Shown: positions 34,241-43,295 of the stretch, piece by piece
Layout: each line of letters opens with the position of its first letter
Numbering within the stretch: the stretch's first letter is position 1
From: Clostridium_AD sp050717545
GTDB lineage: Bacteria; Bacillota; Clostridia; Clostridiales; Clostridiaceae
Direction: 5' to 3'
DNA: 64,000 nt
NCBI RefSeq assembly: GCF_050717545.1
Contig: NZ_JBOITN010000033.1
Location: forward strand, 62,001-126,000
Translations under genes and position numbers: made by a program
The notes under the pieces: model-generated
Told to the model about the DNA's origin: nothing
Databases searched by the model: none
Seen by the model: the letters and a program-made list of their open reading frames with translations, nothing else

Positions 34241-37171
34241 ATGAATTTTACGATTGGCAATACATATCATGGATTTAAATTAGTCGAGGAAAAAAATATA
34301 AAAGAGATAAATTCAAAAACAAGATTATTTGAGCATGTGAAAAGTGGAGCTAGACTTTTGCATATTGAAAATGATGATGATAATAAGGTGTTTTCTATTG
34401 GGTTTAGAACACCACCTAAAAGTAGTAATGGGCTACCACATATATTAGAGCATTCAGTACTTTGCGGTTCTAGAAAGTTTCCTACAAAGGAGCCTTTTGT
34501 AGAATTAATAAAGGGATCTTTAAACACCTTTTTAAATGCGATGACTTTTTCTGATAAAACAATATATCCATTAGCTAGTAAAAATGAAAAAGACTTTTTT
34601 AATCTTATGGATGTATATTTAGATGCAGTATTTTATCCGAATATATATAAGAAACCTGAAATATTAATGCAAGAGGGTTGGCATTATGAATTAGAAAATA
34701 AGGAAGATAAACTAACTTACAAAGGTGTAGTTTATAATGAAATGAAGGGTGCATTTTCCTCGCCTGAAGGAATCCTTATGAGGAAGGTTCAAGAATCACT
34801 ATTTCCAGACACTGCGTATGGAGTAGAATCTGGTGGAGATCCGGAATTTATACCAGATTTAACGCACAAGGAATTTATAGAATATCATAAAAAACATTAT
34901 CATCCTTCTAACAGTTATATATGTTTATATGGAGATGGAAATATTGATAAACAGTTAGAATTTATTAGCGAAGGATATTTAAATAACTTTGATAAAATAA
35001 CAGTAGAATCGGCTATTGAGTTCCAGAAACCATTTAGTGAAATGAAAGAAATTAAGGTGGATTATCCAATATCTTCGGATGATGATGAGCATAGCAAAAC
35101 TTTCCTTAGTTTGAATTTTGTAACAGGAGATAATATCAGCAGACCTGAACTACATTTAGCTTTTGAAATTTTAGAATACTTGTTGCTAGAAAGTGCTGCA
35201 GCTCCACTTAAGAAAGCGCTTGTAGACGCAGAGATTGGTAAAGATGTATTTGGAAGTTTTGATAACAGCATATTGCAACCAGTGTTTACTATAGTTGTAA
35301 AAAACTCTAATGAAAGTGAAAAAGAAAAATTCAAAGAAATTGTGTTTACAACTTTAAAGAATTTAGTTAAAGATGGAATAGACAAAAAGCTAATAGAAGC
35401 ATGTATAAACATTACAGAGTTTAAATTAAGAGAAGCTGATTTAGGTGGTTTTCCTAAGGGTCTATATTACTATATAACTAGTATGGATAGTTGGCTTTAT
35501 GATAAGGATCCAACTATGCATTTAGAGTATGAAAGTTATTTAAGTAAAATAAAAGCTGCATTAACCACAAATTATTTTGAAGAACTTATAGAAAAATATC
35601 TATTAAGTAACTCGCATAGCTCTATGGTGATTTTAAATGGTAAAAAAGGGCTTGCAGAACAAAAATCTAAAATAGCCCAAGATAAATTAGCAAAATATAA
35701 GGCTAGTTTATCAGAAGAAGAAATATTAAAAATTATCCAAGATGCTAAAGCTCTTAAAGAAAGACAAATGACTCCAGACCCTGTAGAAGTGCTTGAAACT
35801 ATTCCGCTACTTGAATTATCCGATATTGAAACTAAGGTAGAGGAGTTACCTATCCAGGAAAGAGATGAGCTAGGAGTAAAGGTGTTAGCTCACGATATAT
35901 TTACTAATAAAATTGCTTATATAAATATATTATTTGATGCTAAGAAAGTAGATATGAATTTATTACCTTATATTACATTATTATCAGCCCTACTTGGAAG
36001 AGTAAGTACAAAAAATACTAATTATTCTGATTTATCAAATGAGGTTAATATCCATACAGGGGGAATTCATTTTGCTACAGACGTATATGGAGAAAATGAA
36101 AACTTTAAAAAATACAGCCCTAAATTAGTATTAAAGGCTAAAGCCTTAGCTAATAAAATTCCTAAATTATTTGATATTATGGTAGAGATAGTTGGGACTA
36201 CTAAATTTGATGAAAAGAAACGTATAAAGGAGCTAATTCAACAATTGAAATCAAGGCAAGAAATGAAGATTGTTGATAGAGGGCATATGAGCGCAGCAGC
36301 GAGGCTAACTTCGCATTTCGCACCTGCATCAGCTTATATAGAAAAGACTACAGGAATAACTTTTTATAAGTTTATATGCGAAATTGAAAGGGATTTTGAT
36401 AATAAGTGGGAAGAAATTTGCGAAAACTTAAACAAGGTTTCAAAACTTATATTCAACAAAGATAATCTTATTATAAGTGTTACAGGAGAAGATGATATAT
36501 ACAATGCGTTTGCATCTCAGCTACCTAAAATCATAAATATATTAGGTCAAGAAAAATTGCCAGAAGTTAGCTATGATTTTGAGATGGATAAAGATAATGA
36601 GGGTTTATTAACCTCATCAGATGTTCAGTATGTAGCTAAAGGGTATAACTTTATAAAGCAAGGGTATGCTTATTCAGGTAAAATGTTAGTACTTAAAACT
36701 ATAGCAAGTCTTGACTACTTATGGAATAGAGTACGTGTTCAAGGTGGTGCTTATGGTGGATTTGCAAGCATAGCTAGAAGTGGTAATATAGTTTTCGTAT
36801 CTTATCGTGATCCTAATGTGAAAGAGACATTAGCGGCATATGATGGAATATGTGAGTATGTAGGAACTTTTGAAGCATCAGAGAGAGAAATGACAAAATA
36901 TATTATAGGAACAATCAGCGAACTTGATTCTCCATTAACGCCTTCTATGAAAGGTGAGCGGGCAACTGCATATTATATAAGAGGAATTTCTCACGCGCAA
37001 AGGCAAAAGGAACGAGAAGAAGTATTAAATACAAAACCAGAAGACATTAAGGCTTTTAGTGCTATGATTGATGATGTTATAAAACAAAACTATTTTTGCG
37101 TACTAGGAAATGAAGCCAAACTTAAAGATAATAAAGATATATTTACAAATTTAGTGAATGTATTTAAATAA
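34241..37171 (+). CDS. M16C-family zinc metallopeptidase (presequence-protease type)
   Basis: A 976-residue insulinase-superfamily protease. The inverted zinc motif H67-I-L-E70-H71 lies in L-P-H-I-L-E-H-S-V-L-C-G-S, with the distal glutamate expected in the Y-N-E-M-K-G-A-F segment; the second half contains the R/Y pair region typical of M16C (V-R-V-Q-G-G-A-Y-G). It degrades short unfolded peptides in the cytoplasm. ATG 34241 is preferred over the in-frame ATG at 34226, which lies in the GAGGAGGAA ribosome site. Monocistronic with a good terminator. Confidence 0.93.
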   Translation: MNFTIGNTYHGFKLVEEKNIKEINSKTRLFEHVKSGARLLHIENDDDNKVFSIGFRTPPKSSNGLPHILEHSVLCGSRKFPTKEPFVELIKGSLNTFLNAMTFSDKTIYPLASKNEKDFFNLMDVYLDAVFYPNIYKKPEILMQEGWHYELENKEDKLTYKGVVYNEMKGAFSSPEGILMRKVQESLFPDTAYGVESGGDPEFIPDLTHKEFIEYHKKHYHPSNSYICLYGDGNIDKQLEFISEGYLNNFDKITVESAIEFQKPFSEMKEIKVDYPISSDDDEHSKTFLSLNFVTGDNISRPELHLAFEILEYLLLESAAAPLKKALVDAEIGKDVFGSFDNSILQPVFTIVVKNSNESEKEKFKEIVFTTLKNLVKDGIDKKLIEACINITEFKLREADLGGFPKGLYYYITSMDSWLYDKDPTMHLEYESYLSKIKAALTTNYFEELIEKYLLSNSHSSMVILNGKKGLAEQKSKIAQDKLAKYKASLSEEEILKIIQDAKALKERQMTPDPVEVLETIPLLELSDIETKVEELPIQERDELGVKVLAHDIFTNKIAYINILFDAKKVDMNLLPYITLLSALLGRVSTKNTNYSDLSNEVNIHTGGIHFATDVYGENENFKKYSPKLVLKAKALANKIPKLFDIMVEIVGTTKFDEKKRIKELIQQLKSRQEMKIVDRGHMSAAARLTSHFAPASAYIEKTTGITFYKFICEIERDFDNKWEEICENLNKVSKLIFNKDNLIISVTGEDDIYNAFASQLPKIINILGQEKLPEVSYDFEMDKDNEGLLTSSDVQYVAKGYNFIKQGYAYSGKMLVLKTIASLDYLWNRVRVQGGAYGGFASIARSGNIVFVSYRDPNVKETLAAYDGICEYVGTFEASEREMTKYIIGTISELDSPLTPSMKGERATAYYIRGISHAQRQKEREEVLNTKPEDIKAFSAMIDDVIKQNYFCVLGNEAKLKDNKDIFTNLVNVFK

Positions 37172-37175
37172 AAAG

Positions 37176-37199
37176 AGGTGCCTTATGGCACCTTTTTTT
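37176..37199 (+). terminator. Rho-independent terminator
   Basis: AGGTGCC (37176-37182) and GGCACCT (37187-37193) form the stem, followed by TTTTTTC. Ends the M16C gene. Confidence 0.93.
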
Positions 37200-37251
37200 C
37201 AAAACTGGATTAGTATACTTATTAAAGAATTGCTACAAGGGGGAAATTATT

Positions 37252-38481
37252 ATGAAAGCAGAAATATTAGCAATAGGAACTGAAATATTGCTAGGTGACA
37301 TAGTCAATACAAATACACAATATATTGCTAAAAGACTAGCAGATTTAGGAATATCAGTATATCATCAAAGTGTGGTAGGAGATAACCCACAGAGGCTACT
37401 TGAAGCATATAATTTGGCTTTTACCAGAGCTGATTTAGTTATAACTACAGGGGGCCTTGGACCTACAAAAGATGATTTAACTAAGGAAGTAGCTTTTGAG
37501 TATTTTGGGAAAAAAAGTGTTGTTCATGAAGCTTCTCTAAAAATTATTGAAGATTATTTTAAAAGTTCGGATAGAGAAATGACTCAAAACAATAGAAAAC
37601 AGGCATATTTTCCAATAGACGCCATAGTGTTACCTAATAATAATGGTACGGCTCCAGGATGTATAATTGATGAAAATAGTAAGATAATAGCACTTTTACC
37701 TGGACCACCTTGGGAAATGAAACCTATGTTTGAGGAAGCAGTAGTTCCTTATCTTGAAAAGTTTACTAAGGGCGTATTAGTTTCAAAGGTGTTAAGAGTT
37801 ATTGGCGTTGGAGAAAGTAGCGCAGAAACTATGATAGAAGATATAATGGATAATCAAACTAATCCAACGGTTGCGCCATATGCTAAAGCTGGAGAAATGA
37901 CCTTTAGAATTACTGCAAAAGCAAGTTCTTATGAAGAGGGTTTAAGGCTTATAAAACCTATGGAAGATGAAATGCGTAGTAGACTAGGTGATAACATTTA
38001 TGGTGAAGGAAATGTAACATTAGAAGATGTAATAGGTGAGATGCTAGTAAATAAAAATTTAACTATAGCAACGGCTGAATCCTGCACAGGAGGAATGGTA
38101 GCAGCGTCCATTATAAACTACCCTGGAATATCTTCTGCGTTTAAGGAAGGCGCTGTGACCTATAGTAATGAGGCTAAAATCAGTAGACTCGGGGTTAAAA
38201 AGGAAACCTTAGCTAAATACGGCGCAGTAAGTAGTGAAGTAGCAGCAGAAATGGCACAAGGAATAGCAAAAACGGCAGGTACAAGTATTGGAATTTCAAC
38301 TACAGGAATTGCAGGTCCGGGTGGTGGTAGCACGGAAAAACCAGTAGGACTTGTATATATAGGGTTATTTATGAATGGTGAAGTTAAAACTAAGAAACTT
38401 AAATTAGTAGGAAATAGACAGAAAGTGAGAGAAAGGGCAACTATGCAGTTGTTAGATTGGCTACGACGGGAGCTATTATAG
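37252..38481 (+). CDS. cinA: CinA-family protein (nicotinamide-nucleotide amidase)
   Basis: A 409-residue protein with an N-terminal MoCF-like domain (A-I-G-T-E-I-L-L-G-D, T-T-G-G-L-G-P-T-K-D-D, L-P-G-P-P-W-E-M) and a C-terminal CinA domain (A-E-S-C-T-G-G, T-G-I-A-G-P-G-G-G). The family includes NMN deamidases (PncC) and ADP-ribose pyrophosphatases, so a role in pyridine nucleotide salvage is likely. GGGGGAA site upstream. No recA follows, unlike in some bacteria. Confidence 0.94.
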   Translation: MKAEILAIGTEILLGDIVNTNTQYIAKRLADLGISVYHQSVVGDNPQRLLEAYNLAFTRADLVITTGGLGPTKDDLTKEVAFEYFGKKSVVHEASLKIIEDYFKSSDREMTQNNRKQAYFPIDAIVLPNNNGTAPGCIIDENSKIIALLPGPPWEMKPMFEEAVVPYLEKFTKGVLVSKVLRVIGVGESSAETMIEDIMDNQTNPTVAPYAKAGEMTFRITAKASSYEEGLRLIKPMEDEMRSRLGDNIYGEGNVTLEDVIGEMLVNKNLTIATAESCTGGMVAASIINYPGISSAFKEGAVTYSNEAKISRLGVKKETLAKYGAVSSEVAAEMAQGIAKTAGTSIGISTTGIAGPGGGSTEKPVGLVYIGLFMNGEVKTKKLKLVGNRQKVRERATMQLLDWLRRELL

Positions 38482-38540
38482 CTAGTTTCTAATCTAGTCA
38501 CAATTTACTAGGTTTCTAACAAATGTGTTTAAACACAAGA

Positions 38541-38613
38541 AAAAAGTTATATTAAGTATAATGCATTAGTAGTTCTTAGCGAAGTGATTGCATTAATAGT
38601 AATATAACTTTTT
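38541..38613. terminator. Long hairpin terminator, dispersed family member
   Basis: AAAAAGTTATATTA (38541-38554) pairs with 38600-38613, and an inner TAATGCA/TGCATTA stem (38559-38565 with 38589-38595) extends it. It lies between convergent cinA and ferritin genes. The stem and inner motif are shared with hairpins at 55121 and 59855. Confidence 0.85.
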
Positions 38614-38620
38614 CCCTTTT

Positions 38621-39130
38621 TTATTTAGTAACAGGTGGAACAAAAACTTTTGTTGAGAGTTCATTATCTAGCATATAAATACTTGTAGGATCATCGTTGA
38701 TTCTTCCAAGTTTTTTTATAAGTCCATTAAATGTACCTTCCTCTTCTACTTGCTCATCAATAAACCATTTAAGTAAACTTATAGTAGCATGTTCTCTTTC
38801 ATCTGTAGCAATGTCAGTCAGATTATATATTTTACTAGTTACGATTTTTTCGTGTTTGTATGCTACTTGAAAAACATCAAGAAGTGATTCATAATCATTT
38901 TGAGGCTCAGGCATTCCTTCAAGCATTATTCTTCCATTCATTTCATTTACATAATTATAAAATTTCATAGCATGGAATTTTTCTTCTTCGGCTTGCACTT
39001 TAAAGAAATTAGCAAAACCATCAAAATCTTCAGCAGCGCAGTAAGCTGCCATAGCTAGATAAATGTGTGCAGAGTAAAATTCAAAGTTCATTTGTTTGTT
39101 TAGTTCATTGAACAATCTTTCGCTTATCAT
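38621..39130 (-). CDS. ftnA: Ferritin
   Basis: A 169-residue four-helix ferritin. Ferroxidase ligands are recognisable: the glutamate in N-F-E-F-Y-S-A-H, the E-E-E-K-F-H pair in helix B, E in K-H-E-K-I-V and the glutamine/glutamate pair in D-E-Q-V-E-E. It oxidises Fe(II) and stores Fe(III) in a 24-mer, useful for anaerobes on brief oxygen contact. ATG 39130 follows AGGAGG; the longer frame has none. A perfect 9-bp dyad lies about 100 bases upstream (39231-39255). Confidence 0.95.
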   Translation of the reverse strand: MISERLFNELNKQMNFEFYSAHIYLAMAAYCAAEDFDGFANFFKVQAEEEKFHAMKFYNYVNEMNGRIMLEGMPEPQNDYESLLDVFQVAYKHEKIVTSKIYNLTDIATDEREHATISLLKWFIDEQVEEEGTFNGLIKKLGRINDDPTSIYMLDNELSTKVFVPPVTK

Positions 39131-39230
39131 AATAATCCTCCTAGTGTTTTCCTTGGGCATAAAAAATTATACCCTTAGAAATGTAAATTTTAAATAGTGA
39201 ATATAGTCATTTGAATATTAATAATTGTTT

Positions 39231-39255
39231 TTAACTAATCATAAATATTAGTTAA
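39231..39255. promoter_or_regulatory. Dyad upstream of the ferritin gene
   Basis: TTAACTAAT and ATTAGTTAA (39231-39239, 39247-39255) are perfect 9-bp arms around 7 bases. There is no T run on either side, so an operator is more likely than a terminator. The regulator is unknown. Confidence 0.5.
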
Positions 39256-39297
39256 TACTTGTATTATACACTAAATATAGAATTTGTAGACAATATA

Positions 39298-40491
39298 TTA
39301 AGGTAATAATTTTTCTAAGTTTACAATACCACTACCTTGCATATATTTGGGTGAATTTATTAAGCTTGAAGATACCTTTAGTAGTGCTAATGTATCCTTG
39401 AAACATAAATTTTTATCGTTCTCATATAGGAGAGCACATATACCACTTATAAAAGCAGTTGAGCATGACGTTCCTGTGTAGGTAGTGTAAAGATTAGTTA
39501 TGCAAGGAGGATAAAGCTTAACACCATTTTTTTGGGAAATGAATTGTGTATCTGAAATTAAAGAACAAATATCAACACAGGCAGCAATTAAATTTGGTTT
39601 ATCAAGTTTTTGAAAAGGACCACAGGAAGAATATTCATAGATTACGGGGGATTCTATGCTATTGTAACCACCTACAGTTATACAATTTCTAAGAGTTGCA
39701 ATGCCTCTTACAGAACTTTTAACGTTTTTATTGCTTCCACTAGGAACAATTATAACTAGTCCCTTTAATATTGCAATATCAAAAAGTTTTGAAAAGAGTT
39801 TAAGCACAAACTCATTAGTTTCTAAAGTTTCAAAAGGTAGACAAATAATTTTAATATTAAATTCATCACTTTCATTAATTATAGTTTCAAGTGAAAATAA
39901 AATATCAGATATGAAACCCTTACCTAATTTATTAAAGGCTTTGATCATATATATATGGCTATCTTTTGCCACCCCTTTGTACATACCTTTTGACCCATAA
40001 CCACTTCCACAAATTAATCCACTCATGAAGGTGCCGTGACCATTATCATCATAAGGGTAGTTTAAATTGTTAATTAAATCAACAAATTTTTTAATCTTAT
40101 TACTAGGATTTAATAAGTCGCAATGTGGATAAACACCACTATCAATTATTCCAATGCCTATGCCCTTTCCGGTAAGGCTATAATTACTCTGAAAGGATAC
40201 ATTATTAGATGCCAAGATACTATTACCACATAAATGTGCATATGAATCAAAAGTTATATATGATATTTGTGGATATTCCAGTAATCTATTAATAACACTT
40301 GTAGTTAGAATAGCACAAATACAATTTACAGAGGGTATGTGGCGTAGAATCTCACATTTTAAAGACTTTATTTTGTTAATAGTTTTAGTTTCAAGGGATT
40401 TTAAGTGGATTATTACTCTATAATTTTCATATAAGTTATTAAGCAAAGCGTGCCTTAATAATGGATCTAACTTATTTTTGAAGGAAAACAT
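39298..40491 (-). CDS. S8 subtilisin-like serine peptidase without signal peptide
   Basis: A 397-residue protease. A prodomain-like N-terminus (about 1-100) precedes the catalytic core with D117 in G-I-I-D-S-G-V, H152 in N-G-H-G-T-F-M-S-G, oxyanion N254 in P-S-G-S-N and S342 in T-G-T-S-C-S-T-A-F. No signal peptide or membrane segment is present, so it is probably cytoplasmic or packaged in spores, as with intracellular subtilisins and clostridial Csp proteases. AGGAGG precedes the ATG at 40491. All three catalytic residues are present. Confidence 0.9.
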   Translation of the reverse strand: MFSFKNKLDPLLRHALLNNLYENYRVIIHLKSLETKTINKIKSLKCEILRHIPSVNCICAILTTSVINRLLEYPQISYITFDSYAHLCGNSILASNNVSFQSNYSLTGKGIGIGIIDSGVYPHCDLLNPSNKIKKFVDLINNLNYPYDDNGHGTFMSGLICGSGYGSKGMYKGVAKDSHIYMIKAFNKLGKGFISDILFSLETIINESDEFNIKIICLPFETLETNEFVLKLFSKLFDIAILKGLVIIVPSGSNKNVKSSVRGIATLRNCITVGGYNSIESPVIYEYSSCGPFQKLDKPNLIAACVDICSLISDTQFISQKNGVKLYPPCITNLYTTYTGTSCSTAFISGICALLYENDKNLCFKDTLALLKVSSSLINSPKYMQGSGIVNLEKLLP

Positions 40492-40567
40492 GTAAACCTC
40501 CTAATGTATTGTTACATTATTATAGTATATGCAAATTTTCAAAATTTGTTAACAAAAAGAGAGAATA

Positions 40568-41002
40568 TTAACATTCCCATTTAAATATTATTATACCTAC
40601 AATCATTACACCAAGACCTATAAACTTAGACAAGGCAAACTTAATCTGAGGGGAATCAAACATTCCAAAGCTATCAATTATTCCAGCAGCTAGTAGCTGA
40701 GCAACTAATATAATTGCAATTGAACATGTTGGTCCCATACTTGATATACCCATCATAACAGTAAATATAATAATAGCGCCTAATGCGCCTCCTAGTAAAT
40801 ATAATTTATTCACTTCTTTTATAGCTTTAAAATCACCATTACCAGCTATAAAAAGTATTATTAAGGTTACAATGAGTCCAGTGCCTTGAACAAATACGTT
40901 AGTCTCCCATAGTCCAATTTTTTCACTTGCCCTTGTATTAAAAACACCTTGCATACTCATACTTATACCTGCAATTATAGAAAATATTACTCCCAACACC
41001 AT
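40568..41002 (-). CDS. Small DMT-superfamily membrane protein (YdcZ/DUF606 type)
   Basis: A 144-residue protein with five hydrophobic helices and the family's early G-x2-M-S-M-Q-G-V-F-N-T-R motif. Related proteins are small transporters of the drug/metabolite superfamily with mostly unknown substrates. The ATG at 41002 is chosen because AAGGAG lies just before it. It is the last of four leftward genes (2H paralogue, 2H protein, dUTPase-like, this) with short gaps, so a shared transcript is likely. Confidence 0.85.
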   Translation of the reverse strand: MVLGVIFSIIAGISMSMQGVFNTRASEKIGLWETNVFVQGTGLIVTLIILFIAGNGDFKAIKEVNKLYLLGGALGAIIIFTVMMGISSMGPTCSIAIILVAQLLAAGIIDSFGMFDSPQIKFALSKFIGLGVMIVGIIIFKWEC

Positions 41003-41087
41003 CACACTCCTTAAGGGTAGTTTACCCAGAATGCAACTTAATATCAAAAAATATAATTGATATCATTTAAAGAAGTTTTTGTAAGAG

Positions 41088-41573
41088 TTAGTATCCGTTA
41101 TCCTGTCTTTCATGATTGATTTTATTTTTATAGAAGTAGGCATTTTCAATGTTTTCCTGGGAAAATCCTAAATTTTTACCTAAATTTAAAAAGTTGTGAA
41201 ATATATTTAAATAATTATCAATAGAAGAGTTAGTAGCGAAATTTGCTATATTAATATATAAATTCAAGAACTGACTTGATAATTCGCAGGAAATATATTT
41301 AGGGTTTAAAGTAATATCCTGATATTCTTTTTCAAGGCCTAAGCTTAAAATAAAGTGAAGACAATCAACATACTCTTCAAGGATTACATCATTACTTGAA
41401 GGTTTTTTTATGCTCCAAAATTTAAAGCAACGTGTTTCGTTTGCTAGTTCACCGAGTTCCACTTGGAGAGATAATATTTTTTTTTCTAATAATGGAACGC
41501 CTTTAAGGTTGTGTTCTGATTGAATTCTATTGTCTAAAGTGTTTTGCATGTCAAATAACTTATGTAAATCCAT
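41088..41573 (-). CDS. Dimeric dUTPase-like all-alpha NTP pyrophosphatase
   Basis: A 161-residue helical protein with metal-binding motifs of the dimeric dUTPase/MazG superfamily: L-Q-V-E-L-G-E-L-A-N-E in one helix and I-L-E-E-Y-V-D-C-L-H-F in the next, with the aromatic F-K-F-W segment between. It probably hydrolyses dUTP or another nucleoside triphosphate. Start 41573 is preferred because GGTGG lies 9 bases before it. It overlaps the 3' end of the 2H-phosphoesterase gene by 14 bases, suggesting coupling. Confidence 0.83.
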   Translation of the reverse strand: MDLHKLFDMQNTLDNRIQSEHNLKGVPLLEKKILSLQVELGELANETRCFKFWSIKKPSSNDVILEEYVDCLHFILSLGLEKEYQDITLNPKYISCELSSQFLNLYINIANFATNSSIDNYLNIFHNFLNLGKNLGFSQENIENAYFYKNKINHERQDNGY

Positions 41574-42111
41574 ATTTTTTAACCACCATTTCATTATTAT
41601 TATTTATTGGTTTCCAAAGTTCTATAACATCAATAGTAATAGTTCTCGAAAACTTTTCATCTTTAGCTAAATTACAGGCTGTTACATATTCAGTAGTGGA
41701 CCACTCTCTATCTGCGAAAGTAGTGCTAGCTAGAGAAATATGTAAATTCCAATTTTCAATATTATCTCTAACATTAAAACCTTGCGCACTTAAAATAGAA
41801 TTTAGGCTTTTAGATAGTTCATAAATTGTACCTTGATTTTTAATGTTTAAATTTACAGATTTATAAGGAGGATCAAAACATACTACCCCATCTAATTTAA
41901 CTTCAAATTTAGTATAATCTTTAAGAATGTTTTTTAAACAAATATCTAAATCTGGAATATTAGGATTAGTTATTACTTCTAAAGTTATATGAAGTTTAGG
42001 CAAATCTTTATCAGAACTAAATAGGTTATATTTTTTACATAGTGATTTTTGCAATGATTCTATATATCCATAAGATATTTTATCAAATAGACCAACTAAA
42101 TAATAAATCAT
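41560..42111 (-). CDS. 2H phosphoesterase (2'-5' RNA ligase-like)
   Basis: A 183-residue protein with both catalytic motifs of the 2H superfamily: H41-I-T in P-K-L-H-I-T-L-E and H124-I-S in W-N-L-H-I-S-L-A. Members hydrolyse or form 2',5'- or cyclic phosphodiester bonds in RNA or nucleotides. The ribosome site is GGAGG. It lies directly downstream of a diverged paralogue and overlaps the dUTPase-like gene. Substrate unknown. Confidence 0.85.
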   Translation of the reverse strand: MIYYLVGLFDKISYGYIESLQKSLCKKYNLFSSDKDLPKLHITLEVITNPNIPDLDICLKNILKDYTKFEVKLDGVVCFDPPYKSVNLNIKNQGTIYELSKSLNSILSAQGFNVRDNIENWNLHISLASTTFADREWSTTEYVTACNLAKDEKFSRTITIDVIELWKPINNNNEMVVKKYGFT

Positions 42112-42138
42112 TTTAATCCTCCATCAAATCTGTATTTT

Positions 42139-42687
42139 TTAGTATTCTCTTAGTTCATAAGTTTTAACTAATATTTCTTTTTTATTACTAACTTGTTTCC
42201 AGAGTTCAAGTCTTGAAACCTTTGCAAATTTAAAAAAATCATCTTTATCTAAGGTATCATCAATAGAAATTGCACTTCCATTACACAATTTTTTAATTGT
42301 GTGATTAGAATTTGCAATTAGAATACGTAGGTCAATGTTATTATCATCATTTCTAACATTAAAACTATGTAAGTCTAAAGTGTCTGTAATGTTTTTTGCT
42401 AAACGGAAAATATATCCTTTATCATAAACATTAAGATTAACTTGACTGAAATTTCCACTTAAACCGATGCTATTATTTATTCCAATTTTAAATCTTTTAT
42501 AAGGAGCTAAGATTTTAGAAACGACAGCATCTAATTTTTCTATGTCAGGATTTGTTATAACACTTATTGGTATATAAAGATTAGGGGAGCTCTTATATAG
42601 CTTATATTTTCTACAAACATCTTTTTGAATACTTTGAATTGTAGAATTAGATAGATCATCAAATAGCGCAACTAAAAAATATTTCAT
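42139..42687 (-). CDS. Diverged 2H-phosphoesterase paralogue lacking catalytic histidines
   Basis: A 182-residue protein that aligns along its length with the next gene (shared M-x-Y-F/Y-L-V-x-L-F-D start, V-I-T-N-P-D segment, F-N-V-R-x-N and E-L-W-K-x motifs). Both catalytic motifs are altered: the first H-x-T reads Y38-I-P and the second H-x-S reads R121-I-L. It is thus probably non-catalytic, perhaps binding the same ligand or the active paralogue. ATG 42687 follows GGAGGAAG. The frame is intact, so this is not simple decay. Confidence 0.8.
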   Translation of the reverse strand: MKYFLVALFDDLSNSTIQSIQKDVCRKYKLYKSSPNLYIPISVITNPDIEKLDAVVSKILAPYKRFKIGINNSIGLSGNFSQVNLNVYDKGYIFRLAKNITDTLDLHSFNVRNDDNNIDLRILIANSNHTIKKLCNGSAISIDDTLDKDDFFKFAKVSRLELWKQVSNKKEILVKTYELREY

Positions 42688-42914
42688 TTTCTTCCTCCAA
42701 GCGAAGTTAATAACCAAAATTAATTAACATTATTTTGATTGAATTACATCTGTTATTATAACATAATTTTTGAAATTTGTATTTTCTGTGTAAATTTATG
42801 TATTCAAGTTTATTGAAAAATAAATATAGTTAATTAAAATATTTTTATATTATTTGTATAAATGTTTTTAATTATGCTAATGATATTAATGTAAATGAAA
42901 GGGAGGTCTTTTTT

Positions 42915-43073
42915 ATGAATCATAATGATAGTATAGGGTGCACTGTAACTGAATGTAAAAATCATTGTAAAGATGATAATTTTTGTACTTTAAACAAAAT
43001 AGAAGTTATAAAACATGAAAGTGTTGCTAAAACACCAGAATGTACAGATTGTGCAAGTTTTAAAACAATATAA
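42915..43073 (+). CDS. DUF1540-type small cysteine-rich protein
   Basis: A 52-residue peptide with seven cysteines or so arranged in pairs (G-C-T-V-T-E-C-K-N-H-C, F-C, E-C-T-D-C), matching the DUF1540 pattern common in clostridia. It is likely a metal-binding mini protein and may be spore-related; function is unknown. Preceded by GGGAGG at 42901-42906 and followed by a 22-bp terminator, so it is a complete monocistronic gene. Confidence 0.85.
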   Translation: MNHNDSIGCTVTECKNHCKDDNFCTLNKIEVIKHESVAKTPECTDCASFKTI

Positions 43074-43079
43074 GAATAT

Positions 43080-43133
43080 GATATAACTACAAAAATCACC
43101 CGTAGAAATATGGGTGATTTTTGTAGTTATATC
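43080..43133. terminator. Strong hairpin terminator, 22-bp stem
   Basis: 43080-43101 pairs perfectly with 43112-43133 around a 10-base loop. The right arm contains TTTTT within it. It ends the DUF1540 gene. Confidence 0.88.
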
Positions 43134-43295
43134 AAACTTTTAATATATAATGTAATGAATTTTTTTAAAATAAAATAATATACTTTGAGAATTTTAAAAA
43201 AAATGTCAGAAAACTGCATAGGTATGGTATAATCTAATTGTATGTATAAAATTAAAAATACTTAATATATAATGTATAGTGAGGATGATACAGAT

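Noticed and set aside
37200..37251. LexA box before cinA, given its old damage-inducible name
   Set aside because: No GAACnnnnGTTC sequence is present in the leader.
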